Source: Sporothrix humicola
Lineage: Eukaryota > Ascomycota > Sordariomycetes > Ophiostomatales > Ophiostomataceae
Assembly: GCA_021396245.1 (NCBI GenBank)
Contig: WNYE01000087.1
Span: forward strand, 116,437-180,436
DNA: 64,000 nt
Direction: 5' to 3'
Position numbers and translations under genes: made by a program
In this document: piece after piece, positions 33,162 through 44,522 of the stretch
How positions within the stretch are numbered: the stretch's first letter is position 1
Layout of the letters: each line of letters starts with the position of its first letter
The notes under the pieces: generated by a model
Told to the model about the DNA's origin: nothing
Seen by the model: only the letters and a program-made list of their open reading frames with translations
Databases searched by the model: none

Positions 33162-35992
33162 TCATGCAACCATGTAGTCTTCAAGCCCGTCCTCGTCATC
33201 CTCGAGGCTTCCTATCGCTTGCTTGATTTTCTGACTTGCCTGCGGGGTGTTAGTAAATGCGGGGCAGAAAGGAGACGGTATGAAACCGGAATAAGGACAT
33301 GGGAAATGGGACTCACTTTCGGGTCGAGACTCAGGGCGATCGTAAAGTGGCGGACCGCAGAGCTCTTGTCGTTCAGTGTCTTGTAGAGTTTGCCGAGCAA
33401 AAAGTGCACGGCGGCCTCGTCGGGCGCAAGATCCTTGAGGATCATGAGCTCCTGCTGTGCTGCCTGGAGCTGGCCGATGGCCAACAGCGCGCGCGCTTTG
33501 CGGAATCGGGTTTGCGCTGCCCGCGGCGCCAAGTCGGTCGCCTTACTGAAGAACTGGAGTGCTGGCAGGATCTGCTTCTGCCGCTCGAGCACCTTGCCGA
33601 TGCAGCAGATGAGGACGGCGTTGGTGGGGTGGATGGCCGACGCCGTGTGGTAGTGCGCGTACGCCTTGTCAAAGTTGCCCAGCTTTTCGTACACGCGGCC
33701 GATGCCGTAGTAGGCGTTGTAGTGCCGCCGGTCGGCCGACACAGCATGGCGGTAGGCCGTTAGCGCCTTGTCGTACTCCTCGTTAAGTACATGCTCGTGG
33801 CCCTGGAGGGTGTAGGCGTAGGCAAACTTGGGATTCAGTTGCGTCGCCCGGCGGAAACAGCGCAGCGCTTGCTCGTGATCTTGTGCAAGAGACCACGCAT
33901 TGCCCAAGGCACACCAAGCCTGTGGCGACTGCCAGGCAGCATCAACAAGCTCGTGGGCTAGGAACGACAGGTCCGTCTCGCGCTTTAGGAACCACAGAAT
34001 GGTCGAGTACACTTCCATGTCTTCAAGGCGTGTGGGCGCCAGAACACGCACTCGTCTGAAGCAGACTTCGGCCTCCGCATATGCCGCAAGCTCGTATTGG
34101 GCACGACCCATCAGGGCCTGCACCCATGGTGTGTCGACGTGGGCGCGGGGTAGAGAGTTGACAATTTGGAGCACCTCGGAGCACTGGAATTGCGACAGAG
34201 CCAGGTACCCGCCACCTAGCTTCTTCATCAGCTCTAGAATCCAGCGTAGAGCCTCTTCGATCTTGACCATGTCGACATCGTTGGTCTGCTTCTGAGTACC
34301 GTGCTGGATGGGCATTGCTGGCTGCTGGTTGTGGTGGTGTTGGTTTTGATTCTGATTCTGATTCTGATTTTGGTTTTGCTGTTGTTGCTGTTGCTGCGAA
34401 AGAGTCGGCGGCACAGGCGCTGCGGCAATGACTGGGTCACGAACACGGGGGCCTTCCATCGGATCGATGTCCATATTGCCGTCGTCGACAGGTTTCCTGT
34501 TCCCGCTGACCACGCGACCGACAGTAGAGCCGCTGGAGCCTGGACGGACGATCCTCGAGATAGGAGGCCGTGCCTTTTTCAGCTCCCGTGTATTCGCGGC
34601 GCCAATCGCAGGGCCGGTTCCGGCGTTTGCCCTACCCGCCGAAGCCTTGTTGAACATGTTCAAGCGTGCACTGCGGCGCTGAGGGACACCCGAGTCGTCT
34701 TGCTGCCCCGATGCTCCCTGGCGTGGTGCCACCGGGTGGCCCGATGCCGTGCGCTTCCGTTCTGTTGTCGACGAAGACAGAGACGACGCTGCTCCTCCTG
34801 TTGTGGCAGATGCAGAGCCTGTTGAGCCTGCTGCGCCACCGTTAGTTGCGCTTGCTGTCGACCGCAGCAACGAAGAGGCGTGGTCTGCGGCAGACATGTC
34901 GCTGTTGTTGCCGCCGGTGTCGGTAGTTCCAGTTCTTCCACGCCGTGTGGTGGCTCCTAACCGGTACATAATCTTGGATGGTGCGCCAGCCTGCTGCTGG
35001 CCTTCTGGCAGATTGGGATCCGGCACCACAGTTGGAGGTACGCCAGCCCTACGACGTACGGGCGCATGTGGAGCTTCTTGCTGCATGCCAGGTGGTGTGG
35101 CTATTGTGTCTGGTGATGGCTGGCCGCTGAGGCCGCCGGATGCAGCCACTCGTGACCGAGCGGCGAATATTCTCGCCATAAAGTCGTTCTCTTCCGACTC
35201 GGTCGAGGTGCTCGTTTGTTGGACAGTGCCAGCGCGTGCTGCATGTAGTGGCTGGTTTGGGGCCTGCTGGTAGTCAAAGGGATCGCTCATTTCGTGCGCT
35301 GCTGGCTGTCGCGTTGATAAGGCTGACGCATTTGTGCCGGCCCGCTTTAACGGAAGTTGTGGTTGCTGTTCTGTCAAGTACCCTGGAGCGACATTCTGGC
35401 TGTCGTTTTGTGCGTCTGGTTCGAAGCAGTGCACGAGGGCCTCGTTGATACGGAATGTGTTGGACACCCGGACGTTTAGTCCAATATCACACAGGGCAGT
35501 GAACGCATCCCACATGAGTGGATTTGTCCGCAGAGCATCTTCGAAATAGGACGCCGCCTTTTTCCGGTCGTCCATGCCACGATACAACTTGCCGAGAAGG
35601 CAGTTGACTGTCGCAGCATCGGGGCCACTCGCTCGTGTTGTGGCCGTGTGCTTGCCGATTGTCGACCTGTGCAGCCAGAGATTCTTGGCCTTTTCGAGGG
35701 CCAGGGCGCCATCACGAAAACGTTCGAGGGCAAGACAGCTCTGGGCAAAGACAAAGGCACAGCCCAGGTGCAGTCCCCGGTATCCGAGCGGTTTGCTGAA
35801 CTCGTATGCGGATCGGTAGTCGCCGAGACGGAAGTGGCTGAGGGCAAGGAGGTAGGCAGATTCGTTGGATCGTGCGTCGTGTGCGGAGAGACGTTCGGCG
35901 AAGAAGAGGGCGTTGTCCCACGAGCCGTTGTCGAGATGGTAGTGGACGGCTTGTCGTAGGAGGCCCGTCACGGCCGCACTGTTCGGTGCCAT
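33162..35992 (-). CDS. CDC27: Anaphase-promoting complex subunit 3 (Cdc27/BimA/Nuc2)
   Basis: Two exons on the minus strand, 35992-33317 and 33239-33162 (917 aa). The second exon supplies the conserved acidic tail ASQKIKQAIGSLEDDEDG and the stop. N-terminal TPR helices (LLRQAVHYHLDNGSWDNALFFAERL; AYLLALSHFRLGDYRSAYEF) lead to a long low-complexity middle with an Asn-Gln dipeptide run, then at least seven C-terminal TPRs (for example SPQAWCALGNAWSLAQDHEQAL, YNAYYGIGRVYEKLGNFDKAYAHY). In the APC/C this subunit dimerises and its TPR groove binds the IR tails of Cdc20/Cdh1, so it is needed for mitotic exit. Length and layout fit the Aspergillus BimA family. Confidence 0.95.
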
Positions 35993-37186
35993 CGTGGCAG
36001 GATGGCAGCGTCGCTGCGAAGGGCAGGTTAAAGTAAAAAAGAAAAGAATGTGTCGGTATTATGGTATTTGAGGTCGTTGATCCATGGAAGGCACGTCGGG
36101 ATCGTCTGGGAGGAAATGTTGACGTGTTTTCGGGATGGGAACTGTCGAGACTGTCTCGAGGTGTTGTGTTGTGCTCTCGTGCTCTCGCGTGCTTCGTCTG
36201 CAAACGACATGGGCTTGTCGACGAGACAAAAAAAAATGCAAACAGCCCTTGATCTCCCTTAGAGCCTTGCCGCAAAAGAGAGCATCAATAAATGGAGAGT
36301 GCCTCGCGTTGGAGGGGCAAGAGGCAGCAAAACGCGAGGTCGAGAGTGTAGGCAGAAGGAGCGGCCGTGTCGAGGCGGTGGAGAAGACCGGCCAGTAACA
36401 AAAATTCACGCCGAGATATCGTCAAAAAGACAAAAGCCGTCGAGGGGTGGCGTCGACGAGCCGTGAGAAGCGGTGAGCGGCGTTGCCTAGAGCCGGCCAG
36501 AAATATGGTCGGAGGTGAGAGAAACAAGAGGGAGAGCCGTGCTTCACGGGGCGTCGAAGAACCAGGGCTCGCCGTGATGGCCGTGACTGTGTGCTCGAGT
36601 GGTTGTGGTGGTGGCGGCGGCACCCTGCATTGCGAGTTGGCCTTCTGTCTCGCGATGTTGTGAGCGCCTGCGTATGGCGTGCTCTGATTGGCTAGAGGAG
36701 CGCTGCCTCCTGTCGCCGAACGGCCTACCAGGGCGACCCAGCAACCCAACCCCACTCCAAGGAGGCACGGGGCTGATGTACCTCTGCACGTAATTAGTGT
36801 GGAGCGATACTTGACGATTACATCTCGAACCTTTGCTCCTGCCACCTATTTTACTAGTATTACATCGTGTGCTAGCCATTCTGACCCTTTTCTCACACTG
36901 GCTCGTCTTCTCTCTCAACCTCTCTGGCCACCACCACGTCTCTCCTGCGTCCATTCTACAGCCAGCCTCCTATTCGATCACCAGAAGCGCTCGTGCACTG
37001 CCGTCTGTACCACCGACTGCTGTCCATAGAGACCAATTGACCCCGGCACTGCTGTATCGACTACCGGCATTCTCCTAGTCCTCGACGAGCATTCCCCGAC
37101 TTGTTTCACGCCGTTTCCGTCCAATCTTTACCGCTCGCTCTCTCCGAAACCAGAACTCCCTTTTCTCTTTTCTCCTACCCCCAACA
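35993..37186. promoter_or_regulatory. Divergent intergenic region APC3 / SND2
   Basis: 1.19 kb between outward-pointing starts. The right part (about 36,850-37,186) is pyrimidine-rich, the SND2 leader. The ATTGG near 36,688 and its surroundings could serve either gene. No coding sequence was recognised. Confidence 0.45.
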
Positions 37187-37687
37187 ATGGCGCAAAAAGC
37201 AAAGAAGGATCGGGCCAAGTCCAATGCGGCCGCCCTGACTAGCCTGCACCTGGGCTCTCTGATTGTCAATGTCGCCTTTTTGCTGTTCTACCTTATCTTC
37301 CGCTCGCGGTCACTCCTCACCTACGTCGTCATGTCTCTGCCGAGCTTTGCGTGCCAGTTCATGCTCGAGCGCGCAGGCCGCCCGCACTACGATGCGCAGA
37401 CGGGTGCTCTGCGGACATCGGGCGAGGATCTGGCGGCTGCTGGCCTCACCGAGTACATGTTTGACGTGGTCTGGGTCACGTGGGGCGTGTCGGTGCTGGT
37501 GATTCTGTTTGGCAACAAGCTGTGGTTCCTGTGGGCGATCGTGCCTGCGTACGGTGCCTACAAGGGCTACGGCCTGCTGGGCTCAGCGCGGCAGATGGCT
37601 GCCCTGGGCGGCATGGGCGGCGGCGGCGGCGATACTGGCGCTGGTGCCGCTCCTACGCCCAACCGGAGACAGCGTCGTGCTGCTTAA
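37187..37687 (+). CDS. SND2: SND2 / TMEM208 family ER membrane protein
   Basis: Single exon, 166 aa. Starts MAQKAKKDRAKSN, a short basic cytosolic end, then hydrophobic segments at about 22-40 (LGSLIVNVAFLLFYLIF), 44-58 (LLTYVVMSLPSFACQ), 91-110 (VVWVTWGVSVLVILFG) and 114-128 (WFLWAIVPAYGAY), with a Gly-rich end NRRQRRAA. The conserved YMFDVVWVTW and PAYGAYKG strings mark the TMEM208/SND2 (DUF788) family, a component of the SRP-independent (SND) route that guides tail-anchored and other membrane proteins to the ER. Confidence 0.92.
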   Translation: MAQKAKKDRAKSNAAALTSLHLGSLIVNVAFLLFYLIFRSRSLLTYVVMSLPSFACQFMLERAGRPHYDAQTGALRTSGEDLAAAGLTEYMFDVVWVTWGVSVLVILFGNKLWFLWAIVPAYGAYKGYGLLGSARQMAALGGMGGGGGDTGAGAAPTPNRRQRRAA

Positions 37688-37857
37688 GTTGAGGTGGAAT
37701 TGGGGCATATGAAAGAAGGTGGCTTGGAAACACAAAAGAGAGAAAGCAAAGGGTAGGGGTTTTGTATGGTGCAAACATGCATATTGTATCATTTGAGCGC
37801 TATTCGAATGGTATCCTTTTCGTCTTCCCTGCTTCATCTCTTTTTTTCCCCTTCCCT

Positions 37858-38575
37858 TTACGCCTCCTCCACCCTGTGGCATGGGAGCTCCTCTGTCCAT
37901 TTCTTCAGCAAAGCCGGCGGTGCGTCACGAACGAGGACGTGGATGTGCTCCAGTGCACGCACGCTCTGCAGCTGCACCCAATTCTTGAACCACAGGACAC
38001 GATCCTTGCCGGTGCCGTCCTCCTCCGCCAGACTGTCGACAAAATACCGTTTCACAAACGCAGCCACGCCAGCACGGCTCTCGGTCGTCATGTCCCCGGT
38101 TTCGGGGTCTGTTGGCACCAGTGTGCGCGTCCAGACGACAATGTGGGTGATGTCCGGCGTGAGGCCGTAGGGCCAGTCGTTGATGAGGACGCGATAGTCG
38201 CTGGGGTCGGCAAAGGGCGTTATGGATACAGGCACATACGGCGGGCTGTCGCCCCAGGCCTTGGGCAGGCGGTGGACGATGAGGTAGCGGGTGATGGAGC
38301 CGTACTCGGCCTTTGTCTCGGCCGTCCACTTCATGTACCGCCGCAAGTCGGACGGTTTTCTCTTGAGGACCGACAGGTTGTTTGTTTCTGTGGCAGGGGT
38401 TAGCTCAGATGTACTACGACTTTTATAAATTCAAAATCCACGTTCATACAAACTCACCAATCACATTCTTCAGGTCGGCCCAGTCGTGCTTGACATATTG
38501 CTCGTCGGTGAGAGAGAGCACATAGCGGTCTGTGTCCGTCAATGGGAACGGATGGTCCTCTCCGACGGTACCCAT
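37858..38575 (-). CDS. DUF3605 protein (GlcNAc-induced protein family)
   Basis: Two exons on the minus strand, 38575-38458 and 38387-37858 (215 aa), spliced GTGAGT...CACAG to give KNVIETNNLSVLKRKPSDLRRYMKW. The core has PFPLTDTDRYVLSLTDEQY, LPKAWGDSPPYVPVSITPFADPSDYRVLINDWPYGL and ITHIVVWTRTLVPTD, which I recognise as the fungal DUF3605 family, some members of which are annotated as N-acetylglucosamine-induced (Ngi1-type) proteins. The biochemical activity is not known. It has no signal peptide. A pair of inverted CCCCT/AGGGG elements lies within 200 bp upstream. Confidence 0.85.
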
Positions 38576-39016
38576 TGTGATATGAGGTGAAGAAGAGTTG
38601 TACGTGTCGTTGTGGCAGCTGTCAGAGTCGTCACGTCACCGCTTAAATACAACTTGTCTTGTTGTAAGCTGGTTAGATCCAACGCGCTTCGTGTCTAGTT
38701 CGCGGCCCGCGCTGCCCCTCTGCTGACAGCTCAGGTACATTTTGGTGCATGTAACGAATAAGAGGGGCAGATCCGATTAGCGCAGACAGTGTACAGAGAC
38801 TCGACTATCACAACACTTCTCGGCCATATAAATACGTAGTACGTAGTATTATCGACAAAAACAAATATGACGAGAAATAATGCCTGCTATCAAGATAACA
38901 GAGGAGATTCTGGCGTCTCATAAGTTTCTCGTTGAAAAGAGCTCAGCTGTGGCCATATCATTGATGTCTTCTCAGGAAACTCCCATATTATACATGTATT
39001 GACTGGGAAAAGGCCG
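38576..39016. promoter_or_regulatory. Promoter of the DUF3605 gene
   Basis: This 441-bp region contains a perfect 10-bp inverted repeat, CTGCCCCTCT at 38712-38721 and AGAGGGGCAG at 38761-38770, 39 nt apart. Each arm has the STRE core (CCCCT/AGGGG) bound by Msn2/4-type zinc-finger regulators. The arms lie 137-195 bp upstream of the ATG. Confidence 0.45.
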
Positions 39017-39913
39017 TTACTTGCTTCGACTGGCCACTGCTTCAAGAAAGCGCGCATGATCATCCATCTCTTCTGGCTCTTTTAGCCAGTGCCCTTCTTG
39101 CTCTGCTCCTTCATAGTCTTTCCATTCAATAGCGGCAAATCCCACATCAGACAGCACTTTTTGTGCCTGTCGACCGAGCTCGACGTCCACGTATGTGTCG
39201 TCTCGTCCATGGCCGAGAAACACTGGTGTCGTGAGAATGGATGGCGTTGCAGACGTCCGCATCTGCTGGTTGAGAGCTCTCATGCTGTTTTGCACAAAAA
39301 CAAGAGGCTCAGCAGGCTTGTCGTCGTCCGTCTCCGCCTGACTTAACTGGGGAACATATGCTTCCTCTTGTGAGCCCCCCAGAAACGTCTGGATCTTATC
39401 AGCAAATGGCATCCAGGTACTCAATGCTGCAAATCCGCCCAACGGCCGCTCTGGCCGATTTGTGCTCAACAGAGCCCAAAAGGCGAGTGCTCCGCCAATA
39501 CTGATGCCACCGAAGACGAGCCTGTTGTGGGCATCTGGGCCGCCAAGCCTTTGAATCTCCTCCTCGATTATGTATGCAACATGTCGAGATGACGCACGTA
39601 GACCAGACTGTTGCAGGTCTTGCCGTTCCTTTGGGTCGGCCAGCGACTGTGCCTCAAACCAAGCCGGCAGCCACTCCTCGAACGTGGCGTTCCACGTCCT
39701 GGGCGACGAGGGAAAGACCCATTTCCACGTCGGCAGGCGGTCGGCGAGGGTGTATGGCTGTCCGTCTGGTCTTTGGTCCGACAAGGACGTCTCAAAGAGC
39801 TCGTCTGCAAAATCTTCGCCGGTGCTGCCACGCCCGTGGAGGAGAACAGCGGTGAACTCGTGTGTGTGTCCGTCGCGGGGTTCCACGATATATGTAGGGC
39901 CAAAGTCGGACAT
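39017..39913 (-). CDS. Acyl-protein thioesterase / carboxylesterase family hydrolase
   Basis: Single exon, 298 aa. A phospholipase/carboxylesterase (APT) alpha/beta hydrolase: the oxyanion region LLHGRGSTGEDF (24-35), the nucleophile Ser138 in GGISIGGA, the acid Asp238 or Asp239 in LGHGRDDTYV, and His275 in EGHWL form a complete triad. WKWVFPSSPRTW (63-74) matches the W-x-F-P-x-A-P segment of the family. It is longer than yeast APT1 (about 227 aa), mostly from insertions at about 36-60 and 180-205. The nearest relatives are fungal APT-like esterases with unknown substrate; protein depalmitoylation is possible, not shown. Confidence 0.88.
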   Translation of the reverse strand: MSDFGPTYIVEPRDGHTHEFTAVLLHGRGSTGEDFADELFETSLSDQRPDGQPYTLADRLPTWKWVFPSSPRTWNATFEEWLPAWFEAQSLADPKERQDLQQSGLRASSRHVAYIIEEEIQRLGGPDAHNRLVFGGISIGGALAFWALLSTNRPERPLGGFAALSTWMPFADKIQTFLGGSQEEAYVPQLSQAETDDDKPAEPLVFVQNSMRALNQQMRTSATPSILTTPVFLGHGRDDTYVDVELGRQAQKVLSDVGFAAIEWKDYEGAEQEGHWLKEPEEMDDHARFLEAVASRSK

Positions 39914-41282
39914 TGTGAGGTATTATGGGCTGTGGTGTTGTTACATTGTTGATAGCTGTGTCTTGACTGTTTGAATTGTTGACTTTTGCAGAGGGACTTC
40001 CCCATGCGGCTCATTGTGGCACCTGCCTCTTCTGCCTAATCCTCGAATTCAGGGCAAAACGCCCACTTGGGCATGATGAAGCTCAGCTTTGTTCCACAGC
40101 ACTTGTTGAAGAACACTACACAGCCAGATTTATTTCAATTTAAACAAATAATATCTGGGCAAACTTCTCTCTATACATTACCAGTCCTCTTACGTGCTAC
40201 TCAAGTAAATAGCCAGCTCTATTTCGCATTATTTTATGCTTTGGCCTATCACGACTTCTTGATAACCTCGGCGATCAAGGTAAGAAACTGATAGTCACGA
40301 CACCATGTAAACTCGACAGGATACAGATGCCCCGCTAGCATCAATGATTACCGCCTCCAGCGGTTCATTCTCGCCGATGCTCGGCCGTTCATTTTGCCAG
40401 CTCATTAGAGGTATTTGTCGCGCCGGCGGAATAGGTTACGCGGAGCTCCAGTGCTTGATAGGGCGTATTTAAGGCGTAATAGGGGATAGTCGGGCGTGAT
40501 CGTGCGATTTCTCCAGGCCCTGCAGCAGATTTGGGGTCCTGTGCCGCCTTCTGGAGGAGCACTGTAACCGCCCAGACCCGGCCTATTTAGCGCTGATTGG
40601 CCCACGATTGGCTGCGCGAACATAGAAGGCACGATACCAGATCCGCCGCACATGTCTTACGATTACTACTGTGAAGGAAAGTGCCGGGGGGGGTTGTCCC
40701 GGCCGCATTGTCAGCGCCTTCCTTTCCCCAACCAACCCCAACCAAAGCTGGAAATTTCATGCCGACCGTGACTGCCTTTGGGTGAGCTAGGGCTTTTAGC
40801 ATTTATTTTTGCAGCAAAGAAAAATGGTTAATTCGACAAGAGAGAAAAAAGGACGAGAAAATAAAGAAAGGAAAAAAGGACAAGCCTGCGAAAAAGATCC
40901 AAGCTCCCAGCAACAGCAACCCAGGGAATAGGAGACCGCGACCGATTGGACACCTACCGCCGGCTCCCCGAAGCTAATCCGACCGCCTTTCGCCTCAACA
41001 CGCACTGCTCTTTCCCTTTCGCACCGTCTTCCTCTCGTTTTCCGCCAGCCCCTCCCCTCCTTTCCTAAATCCCACGGTGGCTCTTTCCCTTTTTACTCTT
41101 ATTTCTCTTGTCGCTTCCTCCTCAGGCATTTTATATTCCGGCTTGGTCCCTCCGACATCTCGCGATACTTTTTTCTCTCCAGCTTTTTTGGACGCCTATT
41201 CGACTTCAAGCCCTCACCTCCTTTCCCCCGTTCGCCCTCCTCTCCCCTAGACAGCTCCCCTCGAGCTCCCCATCTAGCCACC
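39914..41282. promoter_or_regulatory. Divergent intergenic region thioesterase / CBR1
   Basis: 1.37 kb. Contains a G8 run flanked by CCGG/CCGG (40682-40703), ATTGG boxes at 40595 and 40607, and a long pyrimidine-rich CBR1 leader from about 41,010. No coding sequence was recognised. Confidence 0.45.
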
Positions 41283-42349
41283 ATGTCCGAACCCGCCTTC
41301 TCGCGCAAGTACATTGACGGCATCTACGTGCCTGTCGTTCTTTTGCTCGTCGGAACCTTTATCGTCAAGCGCGAGTGGACCATCTATGCTGCCGCTCTTG
41401 GTCTTGCCTTTGGCACCCTGAAGTTCTTCAACCTTCGTACGTGACAGCAGGCACCTTTTCCCTTGCCATTGAGTTCCTCTTGGCCCTTTTTCTTTGCTAA
41501 CACGTGCCCTTTTCAGAGCCCAAGAAGGTCCTTACCGACCCCAACCAGCTTGTCGAGTTCGAGCTCAAGGAGAAGACCGTCATCTCCCACAATGTTGCCA
41601 TGTGCGTCATAGCTCCTTGTTACACAACACCCATTGGTTTCTGACACGTGCTTAGCTACCGCTTCAACCTGCCCACCGCTCGCTCGATTCTTGGCCTTCC
41701 CATCGGCCAGCACATCTCCATTGCCGCCGACCTGCCCGACGCCAACGGCAAGATCGTCCCCGTCCTGCGCTCCTACACCCCCATCAGCGGCGACCACCAG
41801 CCCGGCTACTTTGACCTGCTCATCAAGTCCTACCCCCAGGGCAACATCAGCAAGCACATGGCTTCGCTCGCTGTCGGCCAGACCATCAAGATCAAGGGTC
41901 CCAAGGGTGCTTTCGTCTACACTCCCAACATGGTCCGCCGCTTCGGCATGATTGCTGGTGGCACCGGTATTACGCCCATGCTCCAGATCATCCGCGCTAT
42001 TGTCCGTGGCCGTGCCGCCGGCGACAAGACCCAGGTCGATCTCATCTTTGCCAACGTCACCCGCCAGGACATTCTGCTCAAGGAGGACCTCGACGCCGTT
42101 ACCGCCGAGGACCCCAGCATCCGCGTCTACTACGTCCTGGACAAGCCCGACGAGGACTGGACCGGCGGTGTTGGCTTCGTCACCGGCGACATGATCCAGA
42201 AGTGGCTGCCCAAGCCTGCCTCGGATGTCAAGCTGCTGCTTTGCGGCCCGCCGCCCATGGTTTCTGGCCTGAAGAAGGCTGCCGAGGCTCTCGGCTTCGA
42301 GAAGGCCCGCCCCGTCAGCAAGCTGGCCGACCAGGTCTTTGCTTTCTAA
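41283..42349 (+). CDS. CBR1: NADH-cytochrome b5 reductase 1
   Basis: Three exons: 41283-41436, 41517-41601 and 41656-42349 (310 aa). A single N-terminal membrane anchor (about 14-28, VPVVLLLVGTFIV) precedes the FAD domain with RSYTP at 118-122 and GNISKHM, and the NADH domain with GGTGITPM at 181-188 and CGPPPM near the C-terminus. It transfers electrons from NADH to cytochrome b5 for sterol and fatty-acid desaturation and to the diphthamide pathway, at the outer mitochondrial membrane or ER. Length equals the fungal Cbr1 norm. It ends with the conserved aromatic VFAF. Confidence 0.97.
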
Positions 42350-42814
42350 GGGACTTACCACTGTCTTCTGTCGTGGAGCCTTTCACCCTTTTCTCTCGAA
42401 TAGTACGCTAAGCCGACTTTTGATGGTCGGCTGGTTTTTACCGCAGAAGCTCTCTTACCTACTGCGCCGGGGTCGCGTCCCAATAGACACCCCAAACATA
42501 CCCCATACCTCTTGTAATCTCATACCACAACCCGAAAATAGACAAAAAGGATAGGCGATTGCATGGAACCAGGAACGCAGGATGGATGAAGGCAGGGAAC
42601 CTGTATTTACCAAGTACACATTACACATAACCTTACTTTTGTTGCATAATAGAAAAGTATACATTTCACTACGTATTTAAATGGCCATATAAACAGATGC
42701 TTCTAGCTGGTTGTACCCTATTATGTCATCCAGACAATGAAAAAAAAAGCAACATGACGCCATAGTTCCAAACTATGAAGAGAGTACATGCGTAAGCAAT
42801 TGGGCACACGAGGC
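42350..42814. other. Convergent 3' region CBR1 / PBN1
   Basis: These 465 bp between two stop codons are AT-rich to the right; nothing recognised. Confidence 0.5.
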
Positions 42815-44522
42815 CTACTGCGTCTTTTTGGTCTTCGCTTCCTCTGTGGCAGGAACCCGGCCGTAGCCTGTGCGGAGGTAGACCGACAGCAGTTTCCATA
42901 GCACCCAAGAGAAGCCCACGAGGATCGCTGCTGATGTTCCTATATTTACCCACTGCGACTTGTTTGAGTCCAAGACCGGAACACGGATCGGGATGGTGAG
43001 CGAGTCTGTCGAGGCCGCCGAAGACGAGCCAGAAGACCCAAGCGCAGGGTTTGGCTTGACGTGCCAGAACTCGGTTGTCTCGCCAAAGAGGCCGTCGTAG
43101 CCAACACTGACACGGTCGAATGGGTTTGTCGTGAACTGAACCTCCTTGTCGGCATCGCAGGCCCAAAAGACGACGGGGTACGGCACCTCCACCGACCGGT
43201 AGCCTCCCTCGGCGGGGAGCAGGTAGCGCAGGTGCAGTGGGATCTCGGCCGTCCATTCGGATGTTTGTTGTTGCTTCTTGGTCAGACCAGCTTGCGGTGC
43301 CAGCTCGATCAAGGCCGCTGAGCCCCACACAGGGACGGCATAGTCTGGAGCCTCGAGGTCGACAGGCTGTGTCATGTGGTGGAGTGCCGTCAGGTTCTTG
43401 GATGCCAAAAAGAGCGCGTCGCCCAGCTGGTACCGGTCGGCAAAAATGTGTCGCGGGAGGGTCAGGTACGTGTGTAACTTGCAAGAGCCAAAGTCGCCGT
43501 CGTCGCTGTTGCTCTCGCGTGGTGGCGGACCAGGGGCCACGCGTAGTTGTAGAGTCGGGTGCAAGCCGGTGGGCTCTATGAACGTGGCAGAAAATGACGC
43601 GCCACCTGGTGCCTCGCGGTGTCGAGAAGCAAATGCAAACATGACTGGTTTCGGGCGTTCGTCCTGGCCGAGGACAGCCACTTGGCCACCCATGCCGAGC
43701 TCGTGTGGACCGAGCGTAGACGGAGCATCTGGTCCCATAATGCCGACCTCTGTCCGGGAGCCAGGCTGCGCCGTCACAAACAATGGCCACTCGCCGAGCG
43801 GCCACCGCGTCGTGGCCTTGAGGCTGCGAGCTATTCCATCATAGGAAAGATCGAACGAGCTGGCGCTGTCGAGTTGCTCTGCACGCAAACTGCATAAGCC
43901 GCCATCGTCTTTCAGCGACGGGCACCAGTCAGACTTGATGTATGATGCAAAAGTCCCAAGGTCATCGACAGCTGAGTAGAACTGGAACGTTCCCCGCTCA
44001 TCGCCGAGATAGTTGAATGATTTCTGCACTGTTAGTAGGTGTGCAAATAGATATATAAAAAGTGAAAAAGAGAGGGACAAGATCGCGACACCTACTTCAA
44101 CAGACTGGCAGTCAATAGTCTGGCCAAAGACAGCTTTCAATAATGAACACACGGCATTCCTTGATACCTAGTCAGTGTTTGCGTTGTCATATTCATAATT
44201 AGGGGATGCAGACTCACTGCTTCTCTTCTGAAGTCCCTGGTGCCGGAGTGTAAAACACGTGCAGACCTGGTGAAACTCGCGACAACAAGGGGCTCACGGG
44301 CTCACCACCGGCACTTCGTGAAGTCCAGCGCACGTGCAACTCCTGCACGCCGTCTGCAAGAAGACGGGCCAGCGATGCCGGCAGTTCATCGAGAACGAGT
44401 GTGATGCGGTCTTCCCGTGCCGCCTCAATGGTAGGCCCCGTCAGCGTCGCGTCGGACAAACGCAGTAATGCAGGGTCCACTGGGCTTTCCGGCCGGTGGA
44501 AGAAAGTGGTGCGTTGGCGCAT
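42815..44522 (-). CDS. PBN1: Pbn1 (PIG-X), GPI mannosyltransferase I subunit
   Basis: Three exons on the minus strand: 44522-44218, 44159-44096 and 44023-42815 (525 aa). The second intron (72 nt, with CTAAC) is a multiple of three and could be misread as coding; removing it joins QSVE to KSFNYLGDE. The first intron needs an AAG acceptor (44161-44160): the CTAG eight nucleotides upstream would lead to a stop. Conserved features are MRQRTTFFHRPES at the start, GLHVFYTP, LHTYLTLPRHIFADRYQL, and YPVVFWACD, with one C-terminal membrane span (about 490-508, VNIGTSAAILVGFSWVLW) and a short basic tail. Pbn1 partners Gpi14 in adding the first mannose to GPI in the ER lumen. Confidence 0.92.

Noticed and set aside
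42726..43805. 359-codon minus-strand open frame overlapping PBN1
   Set aside because: Wrong-frame shadow of PBN1 exon 3, rich in Arg/Pro/Cys.
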